The notes beneath the pieces were generated by a model. It was given only the letters and a program-made list of their open reading frames with translations, was not told the origin of the DNA and searched no databases. A program made the translations under genes and the position numbers. A stretch of DNA of 64,000 nucleotides from Ischnura elegans (taxonomy: Eukaryota; Arthropoda; Insecta; Odonata; Coenagrionidae): NCBI RefSeq assembly GCF_921293095.1, contig NC_060247.1, positions 110,937,111-111,001,110 of the forward strand. The letters run 5' to 3'. Below, one piece after another: positions 33,208 to 43,979 of the stretch (positions are counted from its first letter, which is position 1; every line of letters begins with the position of its first letter).

Positions 33208-34224
33208 CACTGCATAGACGTGTTACGATGGAGCAATGTATTGAAATACTGAACGATATTTCTGGAGACGTGTCGGAGAAGGCGTCTGATGCAGATGTTG
33301 AGTCGGACAACGATTGGGTTGCGCAGGAGGTGCAATTTAGATCATCCAAAAATGATGAAAATAGTGAGCACGGTCAGTTTCAGTGTTTTGTATATTTCAG
33401 TTTAGTAATTTAATCACAAAAGATACACATATTTATTTTACAATACGCATATACACATAATTGAGATACTGGATCTGCACTGGTTATCGGGCAGAAAAGA
33501 AATTGTGCGTGGTCGTGACATGGTGTGCCGACGTGTAACGCTAGGTAGACGCTGGGTAGACTTCAAGGCGACGTCAACTCCTTGTTCAAGATCGTAAGAA
33601 GGAGATGGCCATGCTGAGGAATCATAACCTGGGCCAAACATAACCATTGACGAACAGCTGTTTCCAAGCAAAGCTAGATGTCCATTCAAGCAATTCATGG
33701 CACCAAATCCTGATAAGTATGGGCATAAATACTGGTTTGCAGTATATAAAGACAGTATGTATTTGGTAAACTGATTCCATTAAATTCCAGATTGACCAGA
33801 GGCGTCAAGGACGGCTCTCGTCAAGGTGGCGATCGCGTTTCAGATCATGTTGTAATGAAACGTATGCAACCCTACATGAGCAAGGGCAGGAATGTAACCA
33901 CTAGCATTTGTTTCGCATCACTTTTGCTAGCTCTACTCGAAACAAAAGGGTTCTTGCCTTTCAGGAACCGTAAATAAGGGAAGAATGGAAATACCTGGTG
34001 AAATAAAAGCTTCTCGGGAAGAGTTGTATTCAAATAAATTGAACAAAAATGGTGAATCTCGACTTACTGTTCATAAGGGCAAACAGAAAAAAATGTGTTC
34101 TTGTTCTATGATCTCTTCGCCCTCATATTGAAATTAGTAACAACTCTAACAAATCGCCCGAAACAGTAAGGTATTGTAATGAGATAAACTTTGAAGTAAA
34201 TATTATTGATCATATGGGGCGGAA
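33208..34224 (+). pseudogene. piggyBac transposase remnant
   Basis: A DDE-type cut-and-paste transposase that targets TTAA. Visible family landmarks are DEQLFP..R.PF..F (33650-33700), P.PDKYGHKYW (33700-33740), MQPYMSKGRNVTT (33860-33903) and the late PETV..N..IIDHMGRKY (about 34160-34224). The frame shifts between blocks. The C-terminal zinc-finger part beyond the inserted hAT-type element was not found. Confidence 0.75.
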
Positions 34225-34232
34225 ATACTAGG

Positions 34233-34495
34233 CATAGGCGCCGACTCCATGGGGCTTAAGGGGGCCCGAGCCCCCTCAAAAATCCGTAATGGGTGTGAGG
34301 AAAAAATGTGTCAGGCTTGTCGATTTTATACGGAGTGTCCAGATATCGAGAGATTCGAGTGATCAGGGTTCTAATGTTGATCATATGACTCTCCTAAAAT
34401 GCTTAAAAAACTTAAAACTCACTACTTAGAAAATTTCCCGGGGCATGGTCCCCGGTTTGGGCCCCCCCAATATTTTTTCTAAGTCGGCGTCCTTG
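34233..34495. mobile_element. hAT-type non-autonomous element in piggyBac 1
   Basis: Ends CATAGGCGCCGACT and CAAGGACGCCGACTT (inverse), G- and C-rich borders, exact 8-bp duplication ATACTAGG (34225-34232, 34496-34503). It is the innermost level of the 26-43 kb nest. Confidence 0.85.
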
Positions 34496-34503
34496 ATACT
34501 AGG

Positions 34504-35370
34504 TCAGAACTAGAATCAGGTGATTGCCTGTTTTTTTCTTTCCAGAATACTTTTGACTTGGTGACTATATATTCCTGAATACTATATATAAGGAAATAAC
34601 TTCACAAAAGATGTCCCGAATTATTTTTACAAAATTTATCGGAATAGCTTGCTTTCCGTTACATTGAGTCAACGAATATCTTGCAACTAAATCCAGAACT
34701 GACAAGGGATTGTTAAGTATAGATAAAATGCAACGAAAACAGAACTGTTGATTTTTGTAAGCTCAGTGAAAAGTCAGTAAACCTACGGCCAAAACAGACC
34801 AAAAGTGCCAGAATGTAGAGAATCTACTATTTTGATGAAGCTTTTCGTAAGTCTGTATGAAAAAGCATTCGATTTCTTTTTGGGTTCATACGAGGTTTTT
34901 GCATATTATTTTTAAAAATGTCGTAGTTTTGTGACCGCAATGGTTTTATTTTAATTTTCGTCTTTTGAAGCACACTTCTACAGTCTGTGACGAAAAATTA
35001 ATGAAAAAAGTTAACAATAATAATAAGAAGAAAAACAATGTCTTATTCATTTTATTCTATCTATTCATTCCTGTCATATTCATTTTATTTTTTTATGCAC
35101 ATAAAATTTAACCAATTGCAGTGAAATAAAAAAGTATTCAATGATTATATATAGGTATTATTACAACCTTCATGCGTCCTCCGACGTTTCAGCGCAATCT
35201 TTTCGATGGATGCCGCATTCCAGGAGAGTATTTTTTTGTAAATTTTTTTCTTCAGTGATACTCTATTAAAACATTAAGTTTTTTAATGTTAGGGCAAAAA
35301 ATCAGTATTAAACAAAAGTTGACACTATTTACTCCAAAATAAAACTAATCTGCAACGTAAAATGCATATT
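34504..35370. other. piggyBac 1, 3' part without readable coding
   Basis: AT-rich sequence between the small inserted element and the right end. No transposase block is recognisable. Confidence 0.4.
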
Positions 35371-37420
35371 AAAGCATGGGTGTCAAAATGACACCCTCCC
35401 GGCATTCTAGTGTTAAGAAGTTTTAATTGCACATGAAATCTCCAAAATATCATTAAAACCATAATACTTTCGCACAACAACACATCAGGTCTTGAATAAG
35501 TTATATCTAACCATTAACAATAAGCTTCCACTCTTCACAATCACTATTTACATGGCATTTATAAAAGCACACTTAAACACATAGGCTTAGTAAAAGGAAA
35601 TCTATAAGTAAAACAATAAGTCCTAGAAAAATGTATATGAATAATATACACTGACAATAACGTTTTGAAATTGAAATTATGTACGAAGAAATAATGAAAA
35701 ACTCCTAGTTTTCCAAAGCCATATTTTTTCAATGATTCTAAATTTTTAGGCATGAATGGCACCGTCCTCTTTGATAATCACTGAAACCATTAAAAAAAAC
35801 CTAATAAATTGTAAATTTTCAAATCTTACAATTTGCTACTAAGCTCGAATACGTACCACAAGTAATTATTCGGCCAAAGATGTTGAAATTTCAAGTACAC
35901 AGGAGCAGACAACAGCATCAGCCCTGGGCCACGACAAAATTTCGGTGTTGATGTATTTTTTCGTTTTAACCAGCCGAAGGAATGTAATCCTATTATTACA
36001 AAACTGGAATTAAAAAATTCGAAATGAATCAAGGAAAAGATTCGTCGCAAAAGCGACTCGTCGAGATTTTAATTGCATCTTAAAATTTAGCATTCATACT
36101 ACGAAATATCACAGTCAATCTTCTCATGAACAACACACAAATAAAGCAATGAAAAGCGAAGTTTCATCCATTATTATGTATCGGAATATGCAGATTCTAG
36201 TCAAAAAACGTAATTGTCTTTATTTGTTGTAAACGACCGTAAGATTACTTCATACCGGCATTGACACAAACAAATATTTTTATTGAATACAAAAGTAGCA
36301 TCATTAAAAAGTTATTGTTACACTTTCTGGTACTTAGTAAACACTACGACAATCATCTCAGTAACCCAGATTAAATATTGTATTTTAATCACAAAATTTC
36401 ACACATTCCATTGATGAATAGAAAACAAAGAAGCATTAAAACACTCGTCACGAACCTCGCCGGATTATCTGAACCGGAATAAATTTTTAAAAATTACTAC
36501 TTGTGCACAGTTCAAACCAAATGATTGAAATACGTGGATCAGCACTATTAAAAATTTAAGGTAATTGTATTCCAGGAACCATTATGTGTAGAAAAACTTA
36601 CCTCACGCAAGCGGGAAGACGTTGTCGGGTGCCACTTGTCCCTTCGGCATATTTGAAGCCATTTCGCTCTTCTCTCAGTATTTTGAGGGAAACTAAAATT
36701 TTTAAACACGTCCTTGGTGCTAATGGAGCAATTAGGAGCCGAGCTACAACATATTGTGCCGTATTTCTTCTACAATTAACGGAAAATCTTGCCGAGCAAC
36801 AGCTGGCCACATTAACTTTCACAACATAAACAACGAGTGCGGAGAAAAAAAAGAGGACTGTCTAATAATATGGCGATTGAGCGCAGGAGGCCATGGCGCA
36901 GCGTAGTACGTTAAGCATATTAATTAACAACAAAACATTACCATCAGCGTTCATATTTAAATATGGGTTCCAAAAAGGGTACCGGCATTATAAATACAAT
37001 TATAGATCGAAAATAAATCCTATTATGAAATGATTACTACCTGAATATTTGTTCAAGAATATTAGAGGCGATGATGCCTTCATACTCGTGTATTTCAGCT
37101 GTATTTGTACATATGTAAAAATACACATGTAATACCACTGTAATACAGCTGTATAAATACATATGTATAATTGGTGTATACGTACAGCTGTATTACATAC
37201 GCTTATTATTTCCACATGTAGAAATACACGAAAAATACAGGTGTAATACAGCTGTATAGATACATATGTATAACTGGTGTATTCTTACAGCTGTATTACA
37301 TGTGCATCATTTCCACATGTAAAAATACGCGAGTAATACATGTGTAATACAGCTGTATAGATACATATGTATAACTGGTGTATTCTTACAGCTGTATTAC
37401 AGAAGTGTGTGTTATCTGGG

Positions 37421-39102
37421 ACAGGTTCTATTTTATACGCTAGCACTTACATTATTTCCTATACGTTCTCGCGTACAGAGACTATAGTACAAGAACTTCC
37501 ACTTTAAATTATATCATGTAAACAAGGAACAAAAGCGAAAATTTCACCATGAACAACGGAAAAAGACGCTACCTTTAGTTGCCAAGTAACGGTTTTACCA
37601 AGACGGTCATGTTGTTCCAAGCAGAGCCATATTTTTCCTCGAGATGTTACAGGCTGAGTTATAAGAAATATAAGGAGCATGCGGAAACACTATACTGCCG
37701 CCAGTGAACGCCAAGAAAAAATTATTTAGATGTCACATCAAACTTACTTGGAATTCAGCAGCATCTTTGTAACCGCCAAACCGCCATGAAACCATGCTGT
37801 CTCCGGTGTTCCGTTTCGGTTCATCTGTTAGAAAGGAGGAACGGAGGAATGTGGAGAACCAAGGGAGAACACCTTCCTGTATCGCGGAGTAGCGGTAGAT
37901 TCAAAATTCGTTCGCCACCAAAAAAACTAGAATTTCAATATAAAGTAAAGGTACGGCAGTACTTACCTTCTATTGCCTATCCTTAAATTGGACAATTACA
38001 ATGTCTAATCTGGGAATGAGGCCATCGATGCCGTGATAATTTTAGGAGAATTCTTACAATTAAAAATTAAAATAAATTTAACGCGTTATGTTTCATTAAA
38101 ATACTTTCCAATCAATCGCCTCTGAGATTTTTAATCCCTTGAGAGTAAATATTAATTAATCAATAAGTTGAAAGAGTTCATTTAACCTGTAGGAATGGAA
38201 TGTCCCCGAGACGTCCGCAGGACATTGGTACATAATATAAAATTTCAGTAAAAATCGATAAATTCCATTATTCCTGTTGTTAATTTTTGTAAAAGTTGCT
38301 AAATTTAAGTAATTTTTATAATCATGAAAGAGTACGGGTTTATTGTTCATCCAACGCTTCTCAACCGTACAACATGCGGAAATTTTTAATTTTTTGAAAA
38401 TTGCTAAAATTGTTGCTAAATTTGTTTAAACTTTAAAAATTGTTATAAATAATGTAGAGAGTCATAAGTTCGTTCAATTGTTGTTGTTTAACCCGTAAGG
38501 CATGTAGAAATTTTTAACGCTCGTAAATGTTACTTAAATTGTTGCTAACTTTGTTTAAACTTAATTAATTGTTATAAACAATGTAAAACTTAAAAATAGC
38601 GTACATTTGTTGTTCTTAAACTATAGAAGTGGTAAAAATGTCAAATTTTTTTTTCGTTAAATAGTTTATAATTTCCTCCCAGAGTCCACACTCCAACAAG
38701 AGGATTACACTTGGTTACCTAAAATAATCCTCAAAATATCTCTTCCTCCACGAAAAATTTCCTCTTCCTCGATCGGGAGGAAGTATTCTGGCTTCAGAAA
38801 CGAGAGAGAGTTTTTTTTCTTTCTCCCTTCTCCTATACTCCCTACTCGGAGGAGGATCTCGAGACTTTCTCTCGGAGTTCCTCCTTGAGGAGGTGAGTGT
38901 TTTAAGAGGAAACCAAAACTCCGAAACCCAGCATAATGGGACACTAGCTGGACGTCCGCTGGACATCCAAGATAGGACAGTGTGCGGACGGATGGCCAGG
39001 ACAGCCGGCGGATGTCCTCTGGCTGTCCTGAAAATCCGCGGACACTGAGAGGACGCGACGGACGCGCAGCGGACGTCCTCTGGCAACGATGTGCTGTGTG
39101 GG
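37421..39102. other. Right arm of P4
   Basis: Holds the candidate first exon at 37748-37824 and AT-rich spacer. At 38750-38900 there is an inverted purine/pyrimidine block with repeated CCTCC and GGAGG strings, followed by the palindrome-rich end. Confidence 0.5.
37748..37824 (-). CDS. P4 gene, candidate first coding exon
   Basis: On the minus strand CTTTCTAACAG is followed at once by ATG and the frame MNRNGTPETAWFHGGLAVTK.. to a GTAAGT donor. About 140 bases upstream a further donor (GGCAATAGAAG then GTAAGTACT, near 37965) ends a probable 5' untranslated exon. The pair of matched donor and acceptor sites supports a real spliced transcript from the P4 right end. Confidence 0.4.
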
Positions 39103-39954
39103 TATGTCACTCAAGTTCACAATCACAACACTTGACGCGATGATACTGATGATACCTTCCGTGACATCCGCGGAATCTCGGTGTTTTTCTCAACGAATGT
39201 ATTTTAAATAGCCCAAAATGTGAATTCAAGCGACAAAAATGTTTTCTAATTATATAATTACCCTTGTGGAAGTATCGGACTTACGGCGAACAATGAGGCA
39301 AACGATGTAAACAAGCCGTGGCTCAAGATGAAGGTACACATTGTTACAATACTAATAAAAATAATTTCGTCACTGCTAATCCCAAGAATACAATTATAAT
39401 AAGCGTAGGTGAACAATTATGTAGCAGTCAAAGTCCTCTTCGAGACAATTATACTTGAAAATTCCAATATTGAGCACCAAATGTTGCCGGTGTTCTTCTA
39501 TCAACGACCGTTGAATCCTTGAATATAAAGGCTTTTTTACTTGGGCTAGAAAAAATCCGATGGTAAATACAGCAAAATCTCGGAATACAAGCCACATCGC
39601 ACCAACGGGAATAAGAAATTGTGTTCGCAGAGTGATTAAACATCGTAAATATCTCACAAAGCAGTGATCAACTCTTTTTAAACAACTTCTTCGCGGGCTG
39701 ACGAATAACAGATGGCGTTTTCGGAGCCTCATTTGTTTAATGCAAACAAAGGAGAAATATGATTGGTCGAGGCGCCTAGCCTCGCGTGCGGGTACCACTT
39801 TCGTACCGACAAAAGCATTACGTCACGAATTTGTCGGTTGCACCGACAATCTGTCGGTAGCGGCGTTTTGTGAATCACATTTCTATCGGTGCTACCGACG
39901 ATCGTCGGTAGCTACCGACATCGACGATCGTCGGTATCCGTGTACAGATTCAGA

Positions 39955-42900
39955 GGCGGAATTCTGTACACCGTACCGACGATTGTCGGTGTCGGTAAGC
40001 CGGTCCTACCGATAAGTCTCGGTAGGACCGGCTTATCGACGCGTCCTCAGAGTTAGGATGGGGGAGAGTGCGCTTTGGCTAATGCGCATGTAGTCAAGAT
40101 GGTGTCACGTGACGGTGGGAAGGAAGCTCAGAGGGATGGGGAGAGTGCGCTTTGGCTACTGCGCACGCAGTCAAGATGGTGTCACGTGACATTGAAACGT
40201 TGGATACCGTATCGCCGTAAGATAAACAAACATACGAATTTCCGACAAGGTGAGTAGTTTTTAAAGTAAAACCGTGATCTTAGAGTGAATGATAATTATT
40301 TCCTTTCTCGATGTATTTCATTTGTTATACTGAATATATCTGGGGCGTTTAGATTCTTTTCTCCCCTTAATTTCTAAAATACCGTAGCGTCAGCATGGCA
40401 ATGTTTTGCTATGCATTGAGTTGTAAACAATGTTTCGCGAAAGGAAGTGGAATTCATTTTCATTGATAATTTCTTTAGATTGATTCTTCATAGTGTCAGT
40501 GTTCATACAATTTCCGTACCCTTCTAGCCTCAACGGTATTCCTTTTATAATGGAATTTGTGTGTAGTGTGTTTGGAATGTTTGACACGCCTTGAAATGGG
40601 GATATTTTAACCTTTTGATTATTCCTTTAAAATATGGGCTTTTACTTAGATATTTCTTACGGCTGACTTGTATTAACTATAAAAAGGTTTCTCTCTCTTT
40701 AGGTTTCCTGCAAGTGAAGAAGAAGGAAATCATCGATGAGGAATGTAAAAGGAGCATATTTCGTGCCCAGCAAGTGCACCAAAATGTGTTTTATCAAAAA
40801 AGTTTATCATTAAAATATGCATTTATCTCCAAATAAAAGTGGAAAACATCAAGTGCATTGTTTAGTCCAGAAGGAATCCTATTAAACTTGAAAAATGTAT
40901 TATTTTAATGCTTTGGTGGATATGCAAATACTGTAGACTAGTAATAGTGGGAATAGTTTAAAACTATGCATTCTTTTACTTTCCATGGTGAAATAATTTT
41001 ACTATCATTATATAAATTACATGTTTAATATTATAAATACAGCCAAATCTTGGAACGTTTTATTCTTGACGCAATGTATGAGCTGCGAGTCGTAGAGTAA
41101 GCCCCTAGTGTAGAAAAAGGTATATTTTACTTAAGTAGTTGTTGGGGATCTTACGCAAAATTTGAATTTAGACTTTGCTATTTCTGATATTCTTTTGAAA
41201 AATTTAATTGTTGACCATTTTAGATGCTGAAAGCATACAAAAGGAAAACAAAGCTTTACGACATAAATTTCGTAGTTGAAAATTTAAATCATATGTGAGA
41301 GAAAAATGGAAATTAATTGTAGATATAATTCAATAATTACTTTTTCTAAGAGTCTTTGTTACTATTTTCGAGTTTTTCGAAGTAATTGAGCCCGATTGTA
41401 TTTATTTAGTCCTCATTGTATCACCGTAATACGGTAACTTCATGCCACCCGTGCTACGGTAGATTTAAATTTCCCGCACTTCTTCCCACCGTCACGTGGT
41501 AACCATGTTGACTACAAGGATCTGCTACTGCGCAGCCCGAAAGCGCCCTCTACCCCAATCTCTGAGGACGCGTCACACGTTTTACCGACGATTGTCGTTA
41601 TCCCACCGACAGTTGTCGGTAAACCCGTCGGTACATACCGACGATTTCAAAACGCTCGGTAGGACCTACCGACAAATTTTTAGCTACATGGCGGACTTTT
41701 GTTTACACTTTTCGGCCTAAGCTGACGATTTTAAATCATAAACTACGACGCTAGATCCGTGGAAGCGCTCTAATTGTATGTTATTTATAATAAAAATGAT
41801 TGATTAAACACTTGAAACGTAAAATTTACATAGTGGGAGCAGTATTTAACTTTACCAATGTTACACGTATATTACATTATGCGTTCCAATAGCGTAAGGT
41901 ATCATACATTATAAATATTCCGTAATTTTAAGTATATAACGTTTTGCTTTGCTTTTAAATTACTCACAACAAGACACGATAGGTATCTATTGTTGATTCG
42001 TAAAGTTTGGATCCGAAATTAATTTATATTTTCAATAAAAACGAATGCCTATTGATGCACTTCCAATGAAATATATACGTGGACATTTCGTTCACTTTTA
42101 TATTAACTTCAATACCCTATGTGAGCGTCTGAGAATGGGGTTTATAATGAAAATAACTCTCCTACCTTCGTAAGTACTCTTGAGAGCATCAGACAGCAAC
42201 GACGAAATAGAAAAAGCATATTGCTACTATATTTTAGAAGAATATAAATGGCATCACTTAACTCCTCTCACTCTATGACGTCGTTACCGGTGCACAAAAC
42301 TTCCCGTAAAATTAATGCTGAATTTACTTCACCATACTAACCAAACACCGTACGAGACTTCAAGATCGATTTTCATTATTACTATAAGAGCACTGAGTAG
42401 GTACGTACCGTGTATTCCATCGGTAGAATGGGGCAAATAAAAAGAATGATTGCACGAAACAAGGAAACATTATTGAATTATTCATCATAAAACTACAAAA
42501 ATTTAATTTCAACACGAGAAAACCTTCATACTTCCAACGGTATATCAAAAATTAACACTGATCAAGCATATTTAGTCAAAGTCATATCAACGCAAAGTTT
42601 GAAATAACACACAAATGGTATCAAAATGCAAAAGTTAACACTTCCAAATAGATAGCGTAAAGTATGTCACTCAAGTTCACAATCACAACACTTGACGCGA
42701 TGATACTGATGATACCTTCCGTGACATCCGCGGAATCTCGGTGTTTTTCTCAACGAATGTATTTTAAATAGCCCAAAATGTGAATTCAAGCGACAAAAAT
42801 GTTTTCTAATTATATAATTACCCTTGTGGAAGTATCGGACTTACGGCGAACAATGAGGCAAACGATGTAAACAAGCCGTGGCTCAAGATGAAGGTACACA

Positions 42901-43490
42901 TTGTTACAATACTAATAAAAATAATTTCGTCACTGCTAATCCCAAGAATACAATTATAATAAGCGTAGGTGAACAATTATGTAGCAGTCAAAGTCCTCTT
43001 CGAGACAATTATACTTGAAAATTCCAATATTGAGCACCAAATGTTGCCGGTGTTCTTCTATCAACGACCGTTGAATCCTTGAATATAAAGGCTTTTTTAC
43101 TTGGGCTAGAAAAAATCCGATGGTAAATACAGCAAAATCTCGGAATACAAGCCACATCGCACCAACGGGAATAAGAAATTGTGTTCGCAGAGTGATTAAA
43201 CATCGTAAATATCTCACAAAGCAGTGATCAACTCTTTTTAAACAACTTCTTCGCGGGCTGACGAATAACAGATGGCGTTTTCGGAGCCTCATTTGTTTAA
43301 TGCAAACAAAGGAGAAATATGATTGGTCGAGGCGCCTAGCCTCGCGTGCGGGTGCCACTTTCGTACCGACAAAAGCATTACGTCACGAATTTGTCGGTTG
43401 CACCGACAATCTGTCGGTAGCGGGGTTTTGTGAATCACATTTCTATCGGTGCGACCGACGATCGTCGGTATCCGTGTACAGAATTCCGCC
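39955..43490. mobile_element. Element U, copy 2 (carries V; empty P4 site)
   Basis: Ends GGCGGAATTCTGTAC (39955) and its exact inverse (43476-43490) with CGACGATCGTCGG palindromes inside. It follows copy 1 head to tail with only a few bases between. It is nearly identical to copy 1 and has the unoccupied P4 target at about 42659-42672. Element V (40046-41566) sits near its left end. The outer flanks of the tandem pair, CCAGT (26122-26126) and CCAGG (43491-43495), may be a 5-bp duplication. Confidence 0.75.
40046..41566 (+). mobile_element. Element V: 8-bp duplication, THAP remnant (P- or hAT-like)
   Basis: Inverted ends CTCAGAGTTAGGATGGGG and CTCAGAGATTGGGGTAG, flanked by the exact 8-bp duplication GACGCGTC (40038-40045, 41567-41574). 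The left end region (..GAGAGTGCGCTTTGGCT..CACGTGAC) is duplicated in tandem. Inside, 40395-40465 reads MAMFCYALSCKQCFAKGSGIHFH and, after an intron-like gap, RFPASEEEG at 40703. This matches the start of a THAP zinc finger (C-x4-C..H..FP). P-type transposases have a THAP domain and make 8-bp duplications, so P is a fair guess. The rest of the gene is gone. Confidence 0.65.
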
Positions 43491-43783
43491 CCAGGACCAG
43501 GTGGTATTCCACCTATTGTGCTTAAATATGGTCAAGAGATTTTAGCATATCCTCCCTCACTCAGTCTATCCATCCAACCTAAGAAGTAGTTATGTAGTCC
43601 CAACCCATAAATCAGGTGATAAGACTCACACCACTAATTACAGACCTATATAAATCCAGTCATTTGTTGTTAAGATCTTGAGAGAGAGTCTTGCACTTAA
43701 GCCTAATATCCTCTCCTACAAACATATAGCTATACCAGAGCACCATGGTTTTCATGAAGAAAGGTCTTCCATTACGAATCTCA
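43487..43783 (+). pseudogene. Jockey-like LINE RT fragment
   Basis: Translated with shifts it reads GPGGIPPIVLKYGQEILA.., VPTHKSGDKTHTTNYRPI, KILER.. and then IPEHHGFHEERSSITNL. These are the usual early RT motifs of Jockey/CR1-type LINEs (GPDGIP, P.hKSGd..NYRPI, HGF..rS..TNL). It is broken by stops and frameshifts. The left border is the U insertion. On the right it joins mariner sequence inside one open frame. Confidence 0.65.
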
Positions 43784-43979
43784 TGGTCATCAAGGGTGTG
43801 TTGCTGGTCGATTTTTTGACTTGCGGCGACACAATCAATTCAACAGCGTACTGTGCGACTTTACAAAAACTGCGCCGCGCTATTCAAAACAAAAGGCGTG
43901 GCATGCTGAGTGCAGGTGTCGTTTTGCTCCACGATAATACCCGTCCACACACAGCAAATCGAACACAAGACCTAATCTA

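Larger units (their letters stand above)
32528..35412 (+). mobile_element. piggyBac-like transposon 1 (degenerate)
   Basis: TTAA on both sides (32524-32527, 35413-35416) and inverted ends CACTAGAATGCCG with the palindrome GGTGTCATTTTGACACC. A second copy of the end motif lies at 32711-32740. The transposase is degenerate and runs left to right: an acidic N-terminus (about 33230-33360), the core TIDEQLFPSKARCPF..KPDKYG-type segment (near 33645-33765), GRNVTTSI (about 33885-33912), an EIP and ..LYSNKLN segment (near 33990-34050), and ..PETVRYCNE..NIIDHMGRKY up to the insert at 34233. Several frameshifts and stops separate these, so it is not functional. Confidence 0.85.
30910..37420. mobile_element. 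Element P5: 6.5-kb element with TACAGCTGTA-rich ends
   Basis: Inverted ends CCCAGATAACACA/TGTGTTATCTGGG. Inside each end lie about 340-360 bp of iterated TACAGCTGTA, GTAATACA, TACATGTA and TACATATGTA units (30920-31275, 37080-37405). The dinucleotide AC flanks both ends. The interior holds a piggyBac (32528-35412) and a possible 5' exon at about 36605-36830 on the minus strand with a GTAAGT donor, but no recognisable transposase. Confidence 0.65.
27904..39102 (-). mobile_element. Element P4: 11-kb element with GGACGTCC-rich ends
   Basis: The inverted ends share ACACAGCACA, followed on each side by 150-180 bp of iterated GGACGTCC, GGACATCC and GTCCGC units (27911-28090, 38940-39095). TAT flanks both sides (27901-27903, 39103-39105). 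The uninterrupted target AAAGTATGTCACTC is present in U copy 2 at about 42659-42672, which fixes both borders. The interior has candidate minus-strand exons (37748, 29672, 28228), and element P5 occupies 30910-37420. The superfamily is unknown. Confidence 0.7.
26127..39950. mobile_element. Element U, copy 1 (carries P4 inside)
   Basis: The left end GGCGGAATTCTGTAC is followed by iterations of the palindrome TACCGACGATCGTCGGTA. The right part (39103-39950) ends with the same palindromes and TCCGTGTACAGA. 26790-27903 plus 39103-39940 aligns almost base for base with copy 2 (41573-43480). P4 occupies 27904-39102. Copy 1 also has a ~600 bp inverted copy of its right arm at its left end (26127-26725). 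One minus-strand frame (39394-39798, about 112 codons from the first internal Met, with MWLVFRDFAVFTIGFFLAQ) is shared with copy 2. I do not recognise it. Confidence 0.7.
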
